A program made the position numbers and the translations under genes. Shown piece by piece: positions 1-11,700 of a DNA stretch of 64,000 nucleotides. The stretch's first letter is position 1; the number at the start of each line of letters is the position of its first letter. Origin of the DNA: Monodelphis domestica (Eukaryota > Chordata > Mammalia > Didelphimorphia > Didelphidae); NCBI RefSeq assembly GCF_027887165.1, contig NC_077235.1, forward strand, positions 4,491,818-4,555,817, written 5' to 3'. The notes under the pieces were generated by a model. That model was given only the letters and a program-made list of their open reading frames with translations. It was not told the origin of the DNA and searched no databases.

Positions 1-2275
1 ATGATAGAACTATTGAACTAATAAATACAACTAGAAGCTGGTATTTTGAAAAAACAAACAAAATAGACAAAGTACTGGTCAATCTAATAAAAAAAGGAAA
101 GAAGAAAACCAAATTAACAGTATCATAGATGAAAAGGGAGAACTCACCTCCAATGAAGAGGAAATTAAGGCAATCATTAAAAACGATTTTCCCAATTATA
201 TGGCAATAAATATGCCAATCTAGGTGATATGGATGAATATTTACAAAAATATAAATTGCCTAGACTAACAGAAGAAGAAATAGAATTCTTAAATAATCCC
301 ATTTCAGAAAAAGAAATCCAACAGGCCATTAATGAACTCCCTAAGGAAAAATCCCCAGGGCCTGATGGAGTCACAAGTGAATTATATCAAACATTAAGAG
401 AACAGCTAATCCCAATACTATACAAACTATTCGACATAATAAGCAAAGAGGGAGTAACAAATTCCTTTTATGACACAAACATGGTACTGATTCCAAAGCC
501 AGGTAAGTAAAAAATAGAGAAAGAAAACTACAGATTATTTCCTTAATGAATATAGATGCAAAAATCTTAAATAGGATACTAGCAAAAAGACTCCAGCAAG
601 TGATCAGGAGGGTCATTCACTATGACCAAGTAGGATTTATACCAGGAATACAGGGCTGGTTCAATATTAGGAAAACCATCCACAGAATTGAACATATCAA
701 CAAGCGAACCAGAAAAATCACATGATTATCTCAACAGACACAGAAAAAGCCTTTGACAAACTACAACACTCATTCCTATTGAAAACATTAGAAAGTATAG
801 GAATAGAAGGTCCTTTCCTAAAAATAATAAACAGTATCTATCTAAAACCATCAGCAAACATCATACAAAAATTCAGTATTTGATAAAACTGCTGAGAAAT
901 TTGGAAGACAGTGTGGGAGAGATTAGGTTTGGATCAACACCTCACACCCTACACCAAGATAAACTCAGAATGGGTGAATGACTTGAACAAAAAGAAGGAA
1001 ACTATAAGTAAATTAGGTGAACACAGAATAGTATACATGTCAGGCCTTTGGGAAGGGAAAGATTTTAAAACCAAGCAAAATTCAGAAAGAGTCACAAAAT
1101 GTAAAATCAATAATTTTGATTACATCAAATTAAAAAGGTTTTGTACAAACAAAACCAATGTAACCAAAATTAGAAGGGAAGCAACAAATTGGGAAACAAT
1201 CTTCATAACAAAAACCTCTGACAAAGGTCGAATTACACAAATTTATAAAGAGCTAAATCAATTGTACTAAAAAATCAAGCCATTCTCCAATTGAGAATGG
1301 CTTAGGACATGAATAGGCAATTTTCAGTCAAAGAAATCAAAACCATTAATAAGCACATGAAAAAGTGTTCTAAATCTTTTATAATCAAAGAAATGCAAAT
1401 CAAAACAACTCTGAGGTATCACCTCACAGCCTAGCAGATTGGATAACATGACATCAAAGGAAAGTAATGAATGCTGGAGGGGATGTGGCAAAGTTGGGAC
1501 ATTAATTCATTGCTGGTGGAGTTATGAATTGATCCAACCATTCTGGAGGGCAATTGGAATTATTCCCAAAAGGCACTAAAAGACTGTCTGCCCTTGGATC
1601 AAGCCATAGCACTACTGGGTTTGTACCCCAAGGAGATAATAAGGAAAAAGACTCATACAAAAATATTCATAGCTGCACTCTTTGTGGTGGCCAAAAATTA
1701 GAAAGTGAGGGGATTCCCTTCAATTAGGGAATGGCTGAACAAATTGTGGTGTATGTTGGTGTTGGAATACTCTTATGCTCAAAGGAATAATAAAGTGGAG
1801 GAATTTCATGGACATGGAAACAACCTCTAGGAAGTGATGCAGAGTGAAAGGAGCAGAACCAGGAGAACATTGTACCCAGAGACCAATACACTGTGGTACA
1901 ATCGAATGTAGTAGACTTCTCCATTAGTGGCAATGCAGTGATCCTGAACAACTTGGAGGGATCTATGGGAAAGAACACGATCCATAGTCAGAGGAAAATC
2001 TGTGGGAGTAGAAACACAGAAGAAAAACAACCGCTTGATTATATGGGTTGATGGGGATATGATTGGGGATGTAGACTCTAAATGAACATCCTAATGCAAA
2101 CACCAACACCATGGAAAGAGGTTTTGATCAAGGGCAAATATAAAACTCAGTGGAATTGCACGTCAGCTATGGGAAGGGGGAGGGGAGGGGAGGGAGGAAT
2201 AGAAAATGATTTTTGTAACCAAGGAATAATGTTTGAAATTGACCAAATAAAAAAAATTAAAAGAAAAAGAAGATC
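1..2275 (+). mobile_element. L1 LINE, ORF2 fragment with internal deletion
   Basis: Sense-strand L1 that enters from the left edge. It shows the ORF2 reverse-transcriptase block at 229-510 (motif SPGPDGV) and then the palm region to about 868. There the sequence jumps directly to the C-terminal domain at about 870 (compare 8090-8110 in the next copy), so the RT catalytic FADD block is missing. The C-terminal ORF2 region (911-1900, including [17 protein letters not shown]) is broken by stops. A purine/G-rich 3'UTR tract (2170-2195) and an A-rich tail end it near 2275. Inference: an old, dead copy. Confidence 0.9.
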
Positions 2276-2302
2276 TGCTATTTGATATTAAACAGACCGT
2301 TC

Positions 2303-2403
2303 ATCTGAGAATGTTACTGCTTAGGCTTTTGTCTCTGTTACATAAATCTGTTACAGAAATCTGAGAATGTTACTGCTTAGGCTTTTGTCTCTGTTACATA
2401 AAT
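2303..2403 (+). repeat. Tandem duplication, about 56-bp period
   Basis: A block starting at 2303 is repeated from 2359 almost without change (both contain ATGTTACTGCTTAGGC and CTCTGTTACATAAAT). It lies just downstream of the L1 tail. It has no coding potential. Confidence 0.8.
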
Positions 2404-2711
2404 GAAAAACTGATCAAAGACCAGCAATTCTTTTCAGGCTATGTATGTATGTTGGCACTAATACTATGCCAAGTTTACAGGCAAGTATGCTCTGACTCTG
2501 CCCCCCCAAAATGAACAAAGAATACACAGACGGTCAACACATTTATCTTTAGGTTGAAATGAGCTGGTGCACGAAGGATAGTGCCTGGCACATCTTAGGT
2601 GTTGCAGAAATCTTTATTGAATGAACAATTAGTCACTTTTACAGGGTTTCCTCTTCACGAACTGACAACATGCCCCCGCCATCAGACAGCACCGATGTGG
2701 ATCAATGAAAA
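2404..2711. other. Unique sequence with 3' end region of the Speedy-like gene
   Basis: No ORF of interest. On the minus strand this would be the 3'UTR of the Speedy-like gene. An AATAAA on the minus strand (plus-strand TTTATT at about 2613-2618) lies roughly 95 nt beyond the predicted stop and could be its poly(A) signal. On the plus strand the words at 2580-2625 resemble the 3' end of a MIR/L2-type repeat, so the signal may be repeat-derived. Confidence 0.45.
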
Positions 2712-2777
2712 TCACTGGCTTGGCAGATGGAAGTCCTTCGGTTTTTTTGGAGTGCTGACTTTCTGGGCAATGAGGTC
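2712..2777 (-). CDS. Speedy-like gene, coding exon 7 (last)
   Basis: The exon follows a strong acceptor (TATTCTTCCCTGTCGTCCAG) and starts in phase 0 after exon 6. It encodes 21 residues rich in Lys/Pro (STPKKPKDF) and a TGA. This tail is not conserved in the family, so the exon rests on splice signals and phase only. If exon 6 is not spliced, this exon is absent. Confidence 0.55.
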   Translation of the reverse strand, partial: DLIAQKVSTPKKPKDFHLPSQ

Positions 2778-5700
2778 CTGGACGACAGGGAAGAATACAG
2801 AAGCAAATTGTCATTTCTCTATTTGAGCCTTCGCATTAAAGATGGCAGATAACCTTCCCCCAAACCCCAGCACTGACCTCCTGACAGACATCCTGCTTCA
2901 TCCAAGCTTCCTTATCCATTTTATTACAAAACTGGTTCCCCATTGGCATTGGCCAGAATTTCCTGAGTCCTCTTTGGGACCAATTCTCTCCAAGAAGAAC
3001 AGGAATCATGGACTGTCTATATGACAAGTTTGTTGAGTTCATCCGACCCGCAGTATACCTGTCCAAGGGAAAAGAAAAACATACACTTTGTAGAGAAGGG
3101 CCAGGCTCCAGACTGTAATCCAGCCCTTCCTTCCCCCCCTCCCTCCACCATGCCCACCCTTGATCATGGCACGAAATGCCCAGTTCAAAGCTTAGAACCT
3201 CTGAGCCCTTTGTTACAGGAGAGAAAGCCTTCCAGCCTTCTCTCTACAATAAGCTGCTTCTCTCTTCAGGAAAGGTTGGGGGATCAGGCTCTCGGACCTG
3301 GGAGCAAGGACACAGAGAGTCACTGAGAGAAGCAGGAGCTCCAGGATCTCTCTTCCTCCCCATTGTGTAGACTAAGGCAGGCTACTAAAAGCTGAGGCCC
3401 TTCTAGTCTGGGCAATACTCTTCTGGTCTCTCTAAAGGACCAGACAATGCTGCCTAGTGGAGAGAGTGCTGGCCTTGGAGGCAGCAAGAGCTGGGGTCAA
3501 ATCCTGCCTTGGAAATACACTGGCTGAAGGCTCACAATCAAATCATTGAATCTCCCAGGGCCATAGGAAACCTTTCATGGCTATGTATAAGTAGTGGCAG
3601 GGATGAAAAGGAAGAGAGAATTTTGCAAATCTGCATTGGTAGAGAGAATTCCCAAAGTGGGAGTTCCTTTTCCTATGAGATCACAAGTGTACCCTGAAAT
3701 GAAAAGAATCAGGATGTAGTTTGGACAAACCAAGGTAGGTTCAAAAGCCTATCTCCCTAAGGTCCACAGAGACAGGGCTGGGCTACATCTGTACAGCTGG
3801 CAATACCTTGGGGGCACTAGGGACAACAGATGCCACAGGCTCAAGGCTCCAATAGGGAATCTGTCAGTTTTACCCTACAGCAACCTTGTTCCCATGATCT
3901 CAATTATATTTTTTATTTCATCCACCAAATAAAACAAGCAAAAAAGAAACCACCACCACACAAATTCCACTAGAGATACTTACAAAGACAGTGAAAAATC
4001 ACTCTTTTTATAAGACTCTTCATGGAGTCCCAGACAGTCAAAATATTTTATCATCATGGTCAAGAGATGCTAGGTAAAGCAGAGAGAAAAAGAAAGTTAG
4101 GAGCAAAGAAGCAGGTTCCCATTCATAAAAATGTCACCAGGCGGAGTCAAGATGGTGGTGTAGAAGCAGCAATAGTTCAGATCTCTGAAAACCCTTCCTT
4201 ACCAATCACAAACTGAATGCTTCTAGGGGACTGAAAATCAAACCTAACAACAAGACCGTCCAAGGAACCAAGGAACCGTCCTGCTGGACTCAATCCAAAA
4301 GGTACGCCCCCCCCCCCAAAAGCCAGAATCCGAGAATACTTGGGTTTAAGGGGAAGGCAGAAGGAAGGTCCCAGGACCCCCTCCACCCCCACATAGAATA
4401 CTAAGCCTCCAGGGGCAGCAAGGAACCTCTGGGCGGGCAAAGGCGCTGGTCTGGAGGGTGTACCTTGCGGGAAAGCCATGCCAGGCTCAGAGCATTGAAC
4501 ATAGGTGGTGGGGAAGGAGCTGGAGAGGGAGCGCAGAGCAGGCAGCCTGGTCAGAGCTGCGGAGACCCTCCATATTGCTCCGGCCTTCCAGGAGGTTTTG
4601 GTCTCAGAGCACACCCAGCCCAACCCAGATGAACTTAATCCCACCAAAAGTCTTCAGAGGTCAGGGAAGCCCAAGCTTCAACACCCATCCCCCACAGAGT
4701 ACACGGAGAGATCTCCTGACAAACCTCCAAGAGGGGAGACTGACAGAAAGCCCGCAAACAAAAAAAAAATAAGAGGAGCAAGAGCACAGACAAATACAGG
4801 GAGCAAAGAAGGGGTATATATGAGCAAACAACAGAAAAAGAATAAAGAAATTACAATTGACAGCTTCTGTACAGGCAACGAACTAAGAGCAAATGGAACA
4901 CAGGAGGTGGGATCATCAAACGATAAATCAACAATCCCAGTGCATTGGATACAGGCTTTGGAAGAACTCAAAATGATGCAATTCAAAACACAATTAAGAG
5001 AGGCTGAAGACAATTGGGAAAAGTATTTAAAAACTAAGATAAGTCATCTGGAAACAGAAAATAGTGTCTTTAAAGCCAAAATCAACCAGCTTGAAAATGA
5101 GGCAAAGGAGATGAAAGATGAGGCAAAGAAGATGAAAGATGAGGTGAAGGAAATGAGAGATGAGGCAAAGAGGATGAAAGATGACCTCCAAAGAAAATCA
5201 GACTAGAAAGAGAAGGATGACCAAAAAGCCATGGATGAAATCCAGTCTCTTTAAGAACCAGTATACAACAACTAGAATTAAGTAACCTCACAAAGCAGCA
5301 GGACACTATAAAACAAGAGCAAAAGAATGACAAAATTGAGGAAAATATGAAGCATATCATTCATAAAATAGAGGATTTAGAAAATCATTCGAGGAGAGAC
5401 AATTTAAGAATCATTGGTCTACCAGAAGACCATGACAAAAGAAAAAGCCTAGAAATAATACTACAGAAAATCATTCAAGAAAACTGCCCCAATATTCTAG
5501 AACAAGAAGGAAAAGTGGAGATTGAAAGAATACACAGATCATCTCTTGTACTTAATCCCCAACTGACAACACCCAGGAATGTTATAGCCAAATTCAAGAA
5601 CTACCAGACCAAAGAAAAGGTATTATAAGCTGACGAGAAGAAGTCATTCTGATACATGGAACCACAGTGAGCATAATGCAGAATCTGGCTGCATCCACAC

Positions 5701-8700
5701 TGAAGGATCAAAAGGCATGGAATATGATATTCAAGAAAGCAAGGGAACTAGGTCTACAACCAAGAATCAACTACCCAGCAACATTGACTATATTCTTACA
5801 GGGGAAAGTATGGTCATTTAAAAAAAATAGAAGAGTTCCAAGAATTTGTAAAGAAAAGACCAGACCTGAACAGAAAATCTGATGCCTAAGCATAGAACTC
5901 AAGAGAATCATCAAAAGGTAATTAAGAAAGAGGGAAAAAAGAAAAACAAAACAAAACAAAGCAAAAAAACCCTTTTTTTAAGAGACCCAATAAGTTAAAA
6001 TGATATGTATCCCTAAAAGAAAAGAAGAGGTTAATGGTAACTCTTAAAAATTTTTATTGTTGAGAGTAAAATAAAAAATCAATTGGAAATTAAATAATAT
6101 GATGCTCCAAAATCAGTTAGTTAGAGAACAAATCATGGACACAATTAATTTCATTGAAGAAAATAACAATGGTGAGACATCCTTTCAAACATTGTGGGAT
6201 GCAGCCAAAGCAGTACTCGGAGGAAAATTCACATCCCTGAGTGCATATTTAACAAATTAGGGAGGGCAGAGATCAATGAATTGGACATGCAAATCAAAAA
6301 ACTTGAAAGTGAACAAATTAAAAACACCCAGAAGAAAATCAAATTAGAAATCCTAAAAATTAAGGGAGAAATTAGTAAAATCGAAATTGATGGAACTATT
6401 GAACTAATAAATAAGACAAAAAGCTGGTACTTTGAAAAGACAAACAAAATAGACAAAGTACTGGTCAATTTAATTTTAAAAAAGGAGAGGAGAAAAGCAA
6501 AGTAACAATATCATAGATGAAAAGGGGGAACTTACCTCCAATGAAGAGGAAATTAAGGCAATCATTAAAAACGTCTTTGCCAAATTATATGGCAATAAAT
6601 ATGCCAATCTAGGTGATATGGACGAATATTTACAAACATATAAATTGCCTAGACTAACAGAAGAAGAAATAGAATTCTTAAATAATCCCATTTCAGAAAA
6701 AGAAATCCAACAGGCCATCAAAGAACTCCCTAAGAAAAAATCCCCAGGGCCTTATGGAGTCACAAGTGAATTCTATCAAACATTCAAAGAACAGCTAATC
6801 CCAATACTATAGAAACTATTTGACATAATAAGCAATGAGGGAGTTCTACCAAATTACTTTTATGACACAAACATGGTACTGATTCCAACACCAGGCAGGT
6901 CAAAAACGGAGAAAGAAAACTACAGACCAATCTCCCTAATGAACATAGATGCAAAAATCTTAAATACGATACTAGCAAAAAGACTCCAGCAAGTGATCAG
7001 GAAGGTCATTCACTATGACCAAGTAGGATTTATACCAGGAATGCAGGGCTGGTTCAATATTAGGAAAACCGTTCACAGATTGAATATATCAACAAGCAAA
7101 CCAAAAAAATCACATGATTATTTCAATAGACGCAGAAAAAGCCTTTGATAAATTACAACACTCATTCCTATTAAAAACACCAGAAAGCATAGGAATAGAA
7201 GGGTCTTTCCTAAAAATAATAAACAGTATATATCTAAAACCATCAGCCAACATCATCTGCAATGGGGATAAACTAGATGCATTGCCAATAAGATCAGGAG
7301 TGATACAAGGATGCCCATTATCACCTCTCTTATTTAACATTATACTACAAACACTAGCAGTAGCAATTAGAGAAAAACAAATTGAAGGCACTAAAATAGG
7401 CAATGAGGAGACCAAGCTATCACTCTTTGCGGATGATATGATGGTCTACTTACAGAATCCTAGAGAGTCAACTAAAAAGCTAGTGGAAATAATCAACAAC
7501 TTTAGCAAAGTTGCAGGATACAAAACAAACCCAAATAAGTCATCAGCATTTCTATATATTTCCAACACATCTCAGCAGCAAGAATTAGAAAGAGAAATCC
7601 CATTCAAAATCACCTTAGACAAAACAAAATACTTAGGAATCTATCTCCCGAGACAAGCATAGGAACTATATGAACACAACTACAAAACACTCTCCACAAA
7701 ACTAAAACTAGACTTGAGCAATTGGAAAAACAATAACTGCTCATGGGTAGGACGAGCTAATATAATAAAAATGACCATCCTACCCAAACTTATCTATTTA
7801 GTGTCATATCCATTGAACTACCAAAAAACATTTTTACTTAATTAGAAAAAACCATAACAAAGTTCATTTGGAAGAACAAAAGATCAAGGATATCCAGGGA
7901 AATCATGAAAAAAAAATGCAAAAGAAGGAGGACTTGCAGTCCCAGATCTCAAACTGTACTATAAAGCAGTGGTCATCAAAAAAATTTGGTACAGGCTAAG
8001 ATACAGAAAGGAGAATCAGTGGAATAGACTTGGGGTAAGTGACCTCAGTCTATGACAAACCCAAAGACCCCAGCTTTTGAGACAAAAATCCACTATTTGA
8101 CAAAAACTGCTGGGAAAACTGGAAGACAGTGTGGGAGAGATTAGGTTTGGATCAACACCTCACACCCTACACCAAGATAAACTCAGAATGGGTGAATGAC
8201 TTGAACATAAAGAAAGAAACTATAAGTAAATTAGGTGAACACAGAATAGTATACATGTCAGGCCTTTGGGAAGGGAAAGATTTTAAAACCAAGCAAGATT
8301 CAGAAAGAGTCACAAAATGTAAAATCAATAATTTTGATTACATCAAATTAAAAAGGTTTTGTACAAACAAAACCAATGTAACCAAAATTAGAAGGGAAGC
8401 AACAAATTGGGAAACAATAACATAACAAAATTCTTCATAACAAAAACCTCTGACAAATGTCTAATTACTCAAATTTATAAAGAGCTAACCCAATTGTACA
8501 AAAAAATCAAGCCATTCTCCAATTGATAAATGGGTAAAGGAAATGAATAGGCAGTTTTCAGCTAAAGAAATCAAAACTATTAGTAAGCACATGAAAAAGT
8601 GTTCTAAATCTCTGATAATCAGAGAGATTCAAATCAAAACAACTCTGAGGTACCACCTCACACCTAGCAGATTGGCTAACATGACAGCAAAGGAAAGTAA

Positions 8701-11700
8701 TGAATGCTGGAGGGGATGTGGCAAAGTTGGGACATTAATTCATTGCTGGTGGAGTTGTGAATTGATCCAACTATTCTGGAGGGCAATTTGGAACTATGCC
8801 CAAAGGACAATAAAAGACTGCCTGCCCTTTGACCCAGCCATAGCACTTCTAGGTTTTTACCCCAAACAGATAATGAGGAAGAAGACATGTACAAGATTAT
8901 TCATAGCTGTGCTCTTTGTGGTGGCAAAAATTGGAAAATGGGTGGATGCCCTTCAATTGGGGAATGGCTGAACAAATTGTGGTATATGTTGGTGATGGAA
9001 TACTATTGTGCTAAAAGGAATAATAAAGTGAAGGAATTCCATGGAGAATGGAACAACATCCAGGAAGTGATGCAGAGTGAGAGGAGCAGAACCAGGAAAA
9101 CATTGTACACAGAGACCGATACACTGTGGTACAATCAAATGTGGTGGACTTTTCCATTAGTGTCAATGCAATATCCCTGAACAACCTGCAGGGATCAAGG
9201 AGAACAAAACAGTACCCACAAGCAGAGCACAAATGGTGGGAGTAAAAACATCGAGGAAAGGCAACAGCTAGACTATAGGGGTGGAGGGGATTTGATTGAG
9301 GAAAGACTATAAATGAACACCCTAATGCAAAAACCAATAACATGGAAATGAGTTCGGATCGAGCACACATGTGATACCCAGAGGAATCATGCATCGCCAA
9401 TGGGAGGGGTGGTGGGAGGGGGGATAAGGAAAAGAAAATGATCTTTGTTCCTAGTGAATAATGTTTGAAAATGACCAAATAAAATAATGTTTAAAAGGGG
9501 AAAAAAGTTGTTATTATCACCTGGGCAGCTAGAAGAATTACACTTAGAGGGAACAGTGACAAACTGTATAGGATGAAATGACAAGACATAAATAGGCATA
9601 CAGATATATGTATGCACAAATGCACATACATGTGTGTGTATATATACACAAACAACTAGAGCTGAAAAAAGAGGTTAATACTAAGAGAAATGGGAAAAGA
9701 AACAAATGGGGGTAAATTTTTATGTCACAAAGAAGCTCATGGTGGGAAGGGAGAGAACATCAACACACTGGAAGGGTAAAGAGGTTGGAGATAGGAAATA
9801 CTCAACCCTTATGTGCATTCAAATTGACCCAAAGAGGGAAGAACAATCCAATCCATTGGGGCAGAGAATAGATTTGCACCCTATAGGGAAATAGAAGGGT
9901 AACAAATTGATTGATGGGGAGGGAAGCAGTACAAGGGAGGGAGAGGGTGGAGAGGTAGTTTTAGAAAGACTGTAGGGAAAATAAGGGGGGGAATAAGAAG
10001 GGAGTGGGGTAGAAAGGGAAGTAAAATAAGAGTGGGAACTAGGGGGACTGATTAAAAACAAACATTGGTGTAGAAGGAAATAGTGAAAGAAGAAAAGGTA
10101 GGACAAGGAGTAGAAATCAAAATGCTGGGAAATACACAGCTGGTAATCATAACTCTGAATGTGAATGGAATGAACTATCCCATAACCCACAAGCGAATAC
10201 CAGAAGAAACACACATGAGGAAGGTAGATGGAGCCATCTTGAAAATAGGCAGTATAGACAATGAAGAAATATCAGTACTCAACATGTATGCACCAAATGG
10301 CATAGCATCCAAATTTCTAAAGGAGAAACTAGTGGAGCTCAAGAATGAAATAGATAGAAAAACTACTAGTGGGAGACCTGAACCTTCCTCTATTAGAACT
10401 AGATAAATCAAACCAAAAAATAAATAAGAAAGAGGTAAGAGAAGTGAATGAAATCTTAGAAAAATTAGAGTTAGTATTTATGTGGAGAAAAATAAATAGG
10501 GACAAAAAGGAATACACCTTCTTTTCAGCAGCAAATGGTACATTTACAAAAATGGACCATGTATTAAAGCATAAAAACATTGCAAACAAGTGCAAAAGAG
10601 CAGAAATAATAAATGCAAACTTCTCAGATCACAAAGCAGTGAAAATAATAATTAGTAAGGGTACATAGAGAGGTAAATCAAAAATCAATTGGAAATTAAA
10701 CAATACGATTCTCCAGAATTGGTTAGCTAAAGAACAAATCATAGAAACAATAACTTCTTTGAAGAAAATGACAATGATGAGATATCCTTTCAAAGCCTAT
10801 GGGATGCAGCCAAAGGAGTACTGGGTGGGGGGGGGGATTTATATCCTTCAGTTCATATATTAACAAATTAAGGAGGACAGAGGTCAATGAATTGGGCATG
10901 TAAATTAAAAAACTAGAAAGTGAACAAATTAAAAATCCTCTGATGAAGACTGAATTAGAGATCCTAAAAATCAAAGGAGAAATTAATAAAATTGAAAGTC
11001 AAAGAACTATTGATTTAATTAAATAAGATTAGAAGCTGGTACTTTGAAAAAACAAATAAAATAGACAAAGTACTGGTCAGTCTAATTAAAAAAAGGAAAG
11101 AAGAAAACCAAATGGACAGTATCCAAGATGAAAAGGGAAACCTCACCTCTAATGAAGAGGAAATTAAGGCAATCATTAAAAACTATTATGCCCATAAGCA
11201 AAGAGGGAGTTCTACCAAACTCCTTTTACGACACAAACATGGTACTGATTCCAAAACCAGGCAGGTCAAAAACAGAGAAAGAAAACTATAGGCCAATCTC
11301 CCTAATGAATATAGATGCAAAAATCTTAAATAGGATACTAGCAAAAAGACTCCAGCAAGTGATCAGAAGGATCATTCATCATGATCAAGTAGGATTTATA
11401 CCAGGGATGCAGGGCTGGTTCAACATTAGGAAAACCATCCACATAATTGACCACATCAACAAGCAAACTAGCAAGAACCACATGATTATCTCAATAGATG
11501 CAGAAAAAGCCTTTGATAAAATACAACACCCATTCCTATTAAAAACACTAGAAAGCATAGGAATAGAAGGGTCATTCCTAAAAATAATAAACAGTATATA
11601 TCTAAAACCAACAGCTAATATCATCTGCAATGGGGATAAACTAGATGCATTCCCAATAAGATCAGGAGTGAAACAAGGATGCCCATTATCACCTCTACTA

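Noticed and set aside
4505-5206. A 233-codon open frame as a host gene
   Set aside because: It fuses L1 5'UTR with ORF1 ([10 protein letters not shown] and the coiled coil) and is part of the L1 at 4139.
10083-10406. Open stretch that looks like a small host endonuclease gene
   Set aside because: TLNVNGMN and NMYAPNG are L1 ORF2 endonuclease motifs. It is part of the L1 beginning at 9506.
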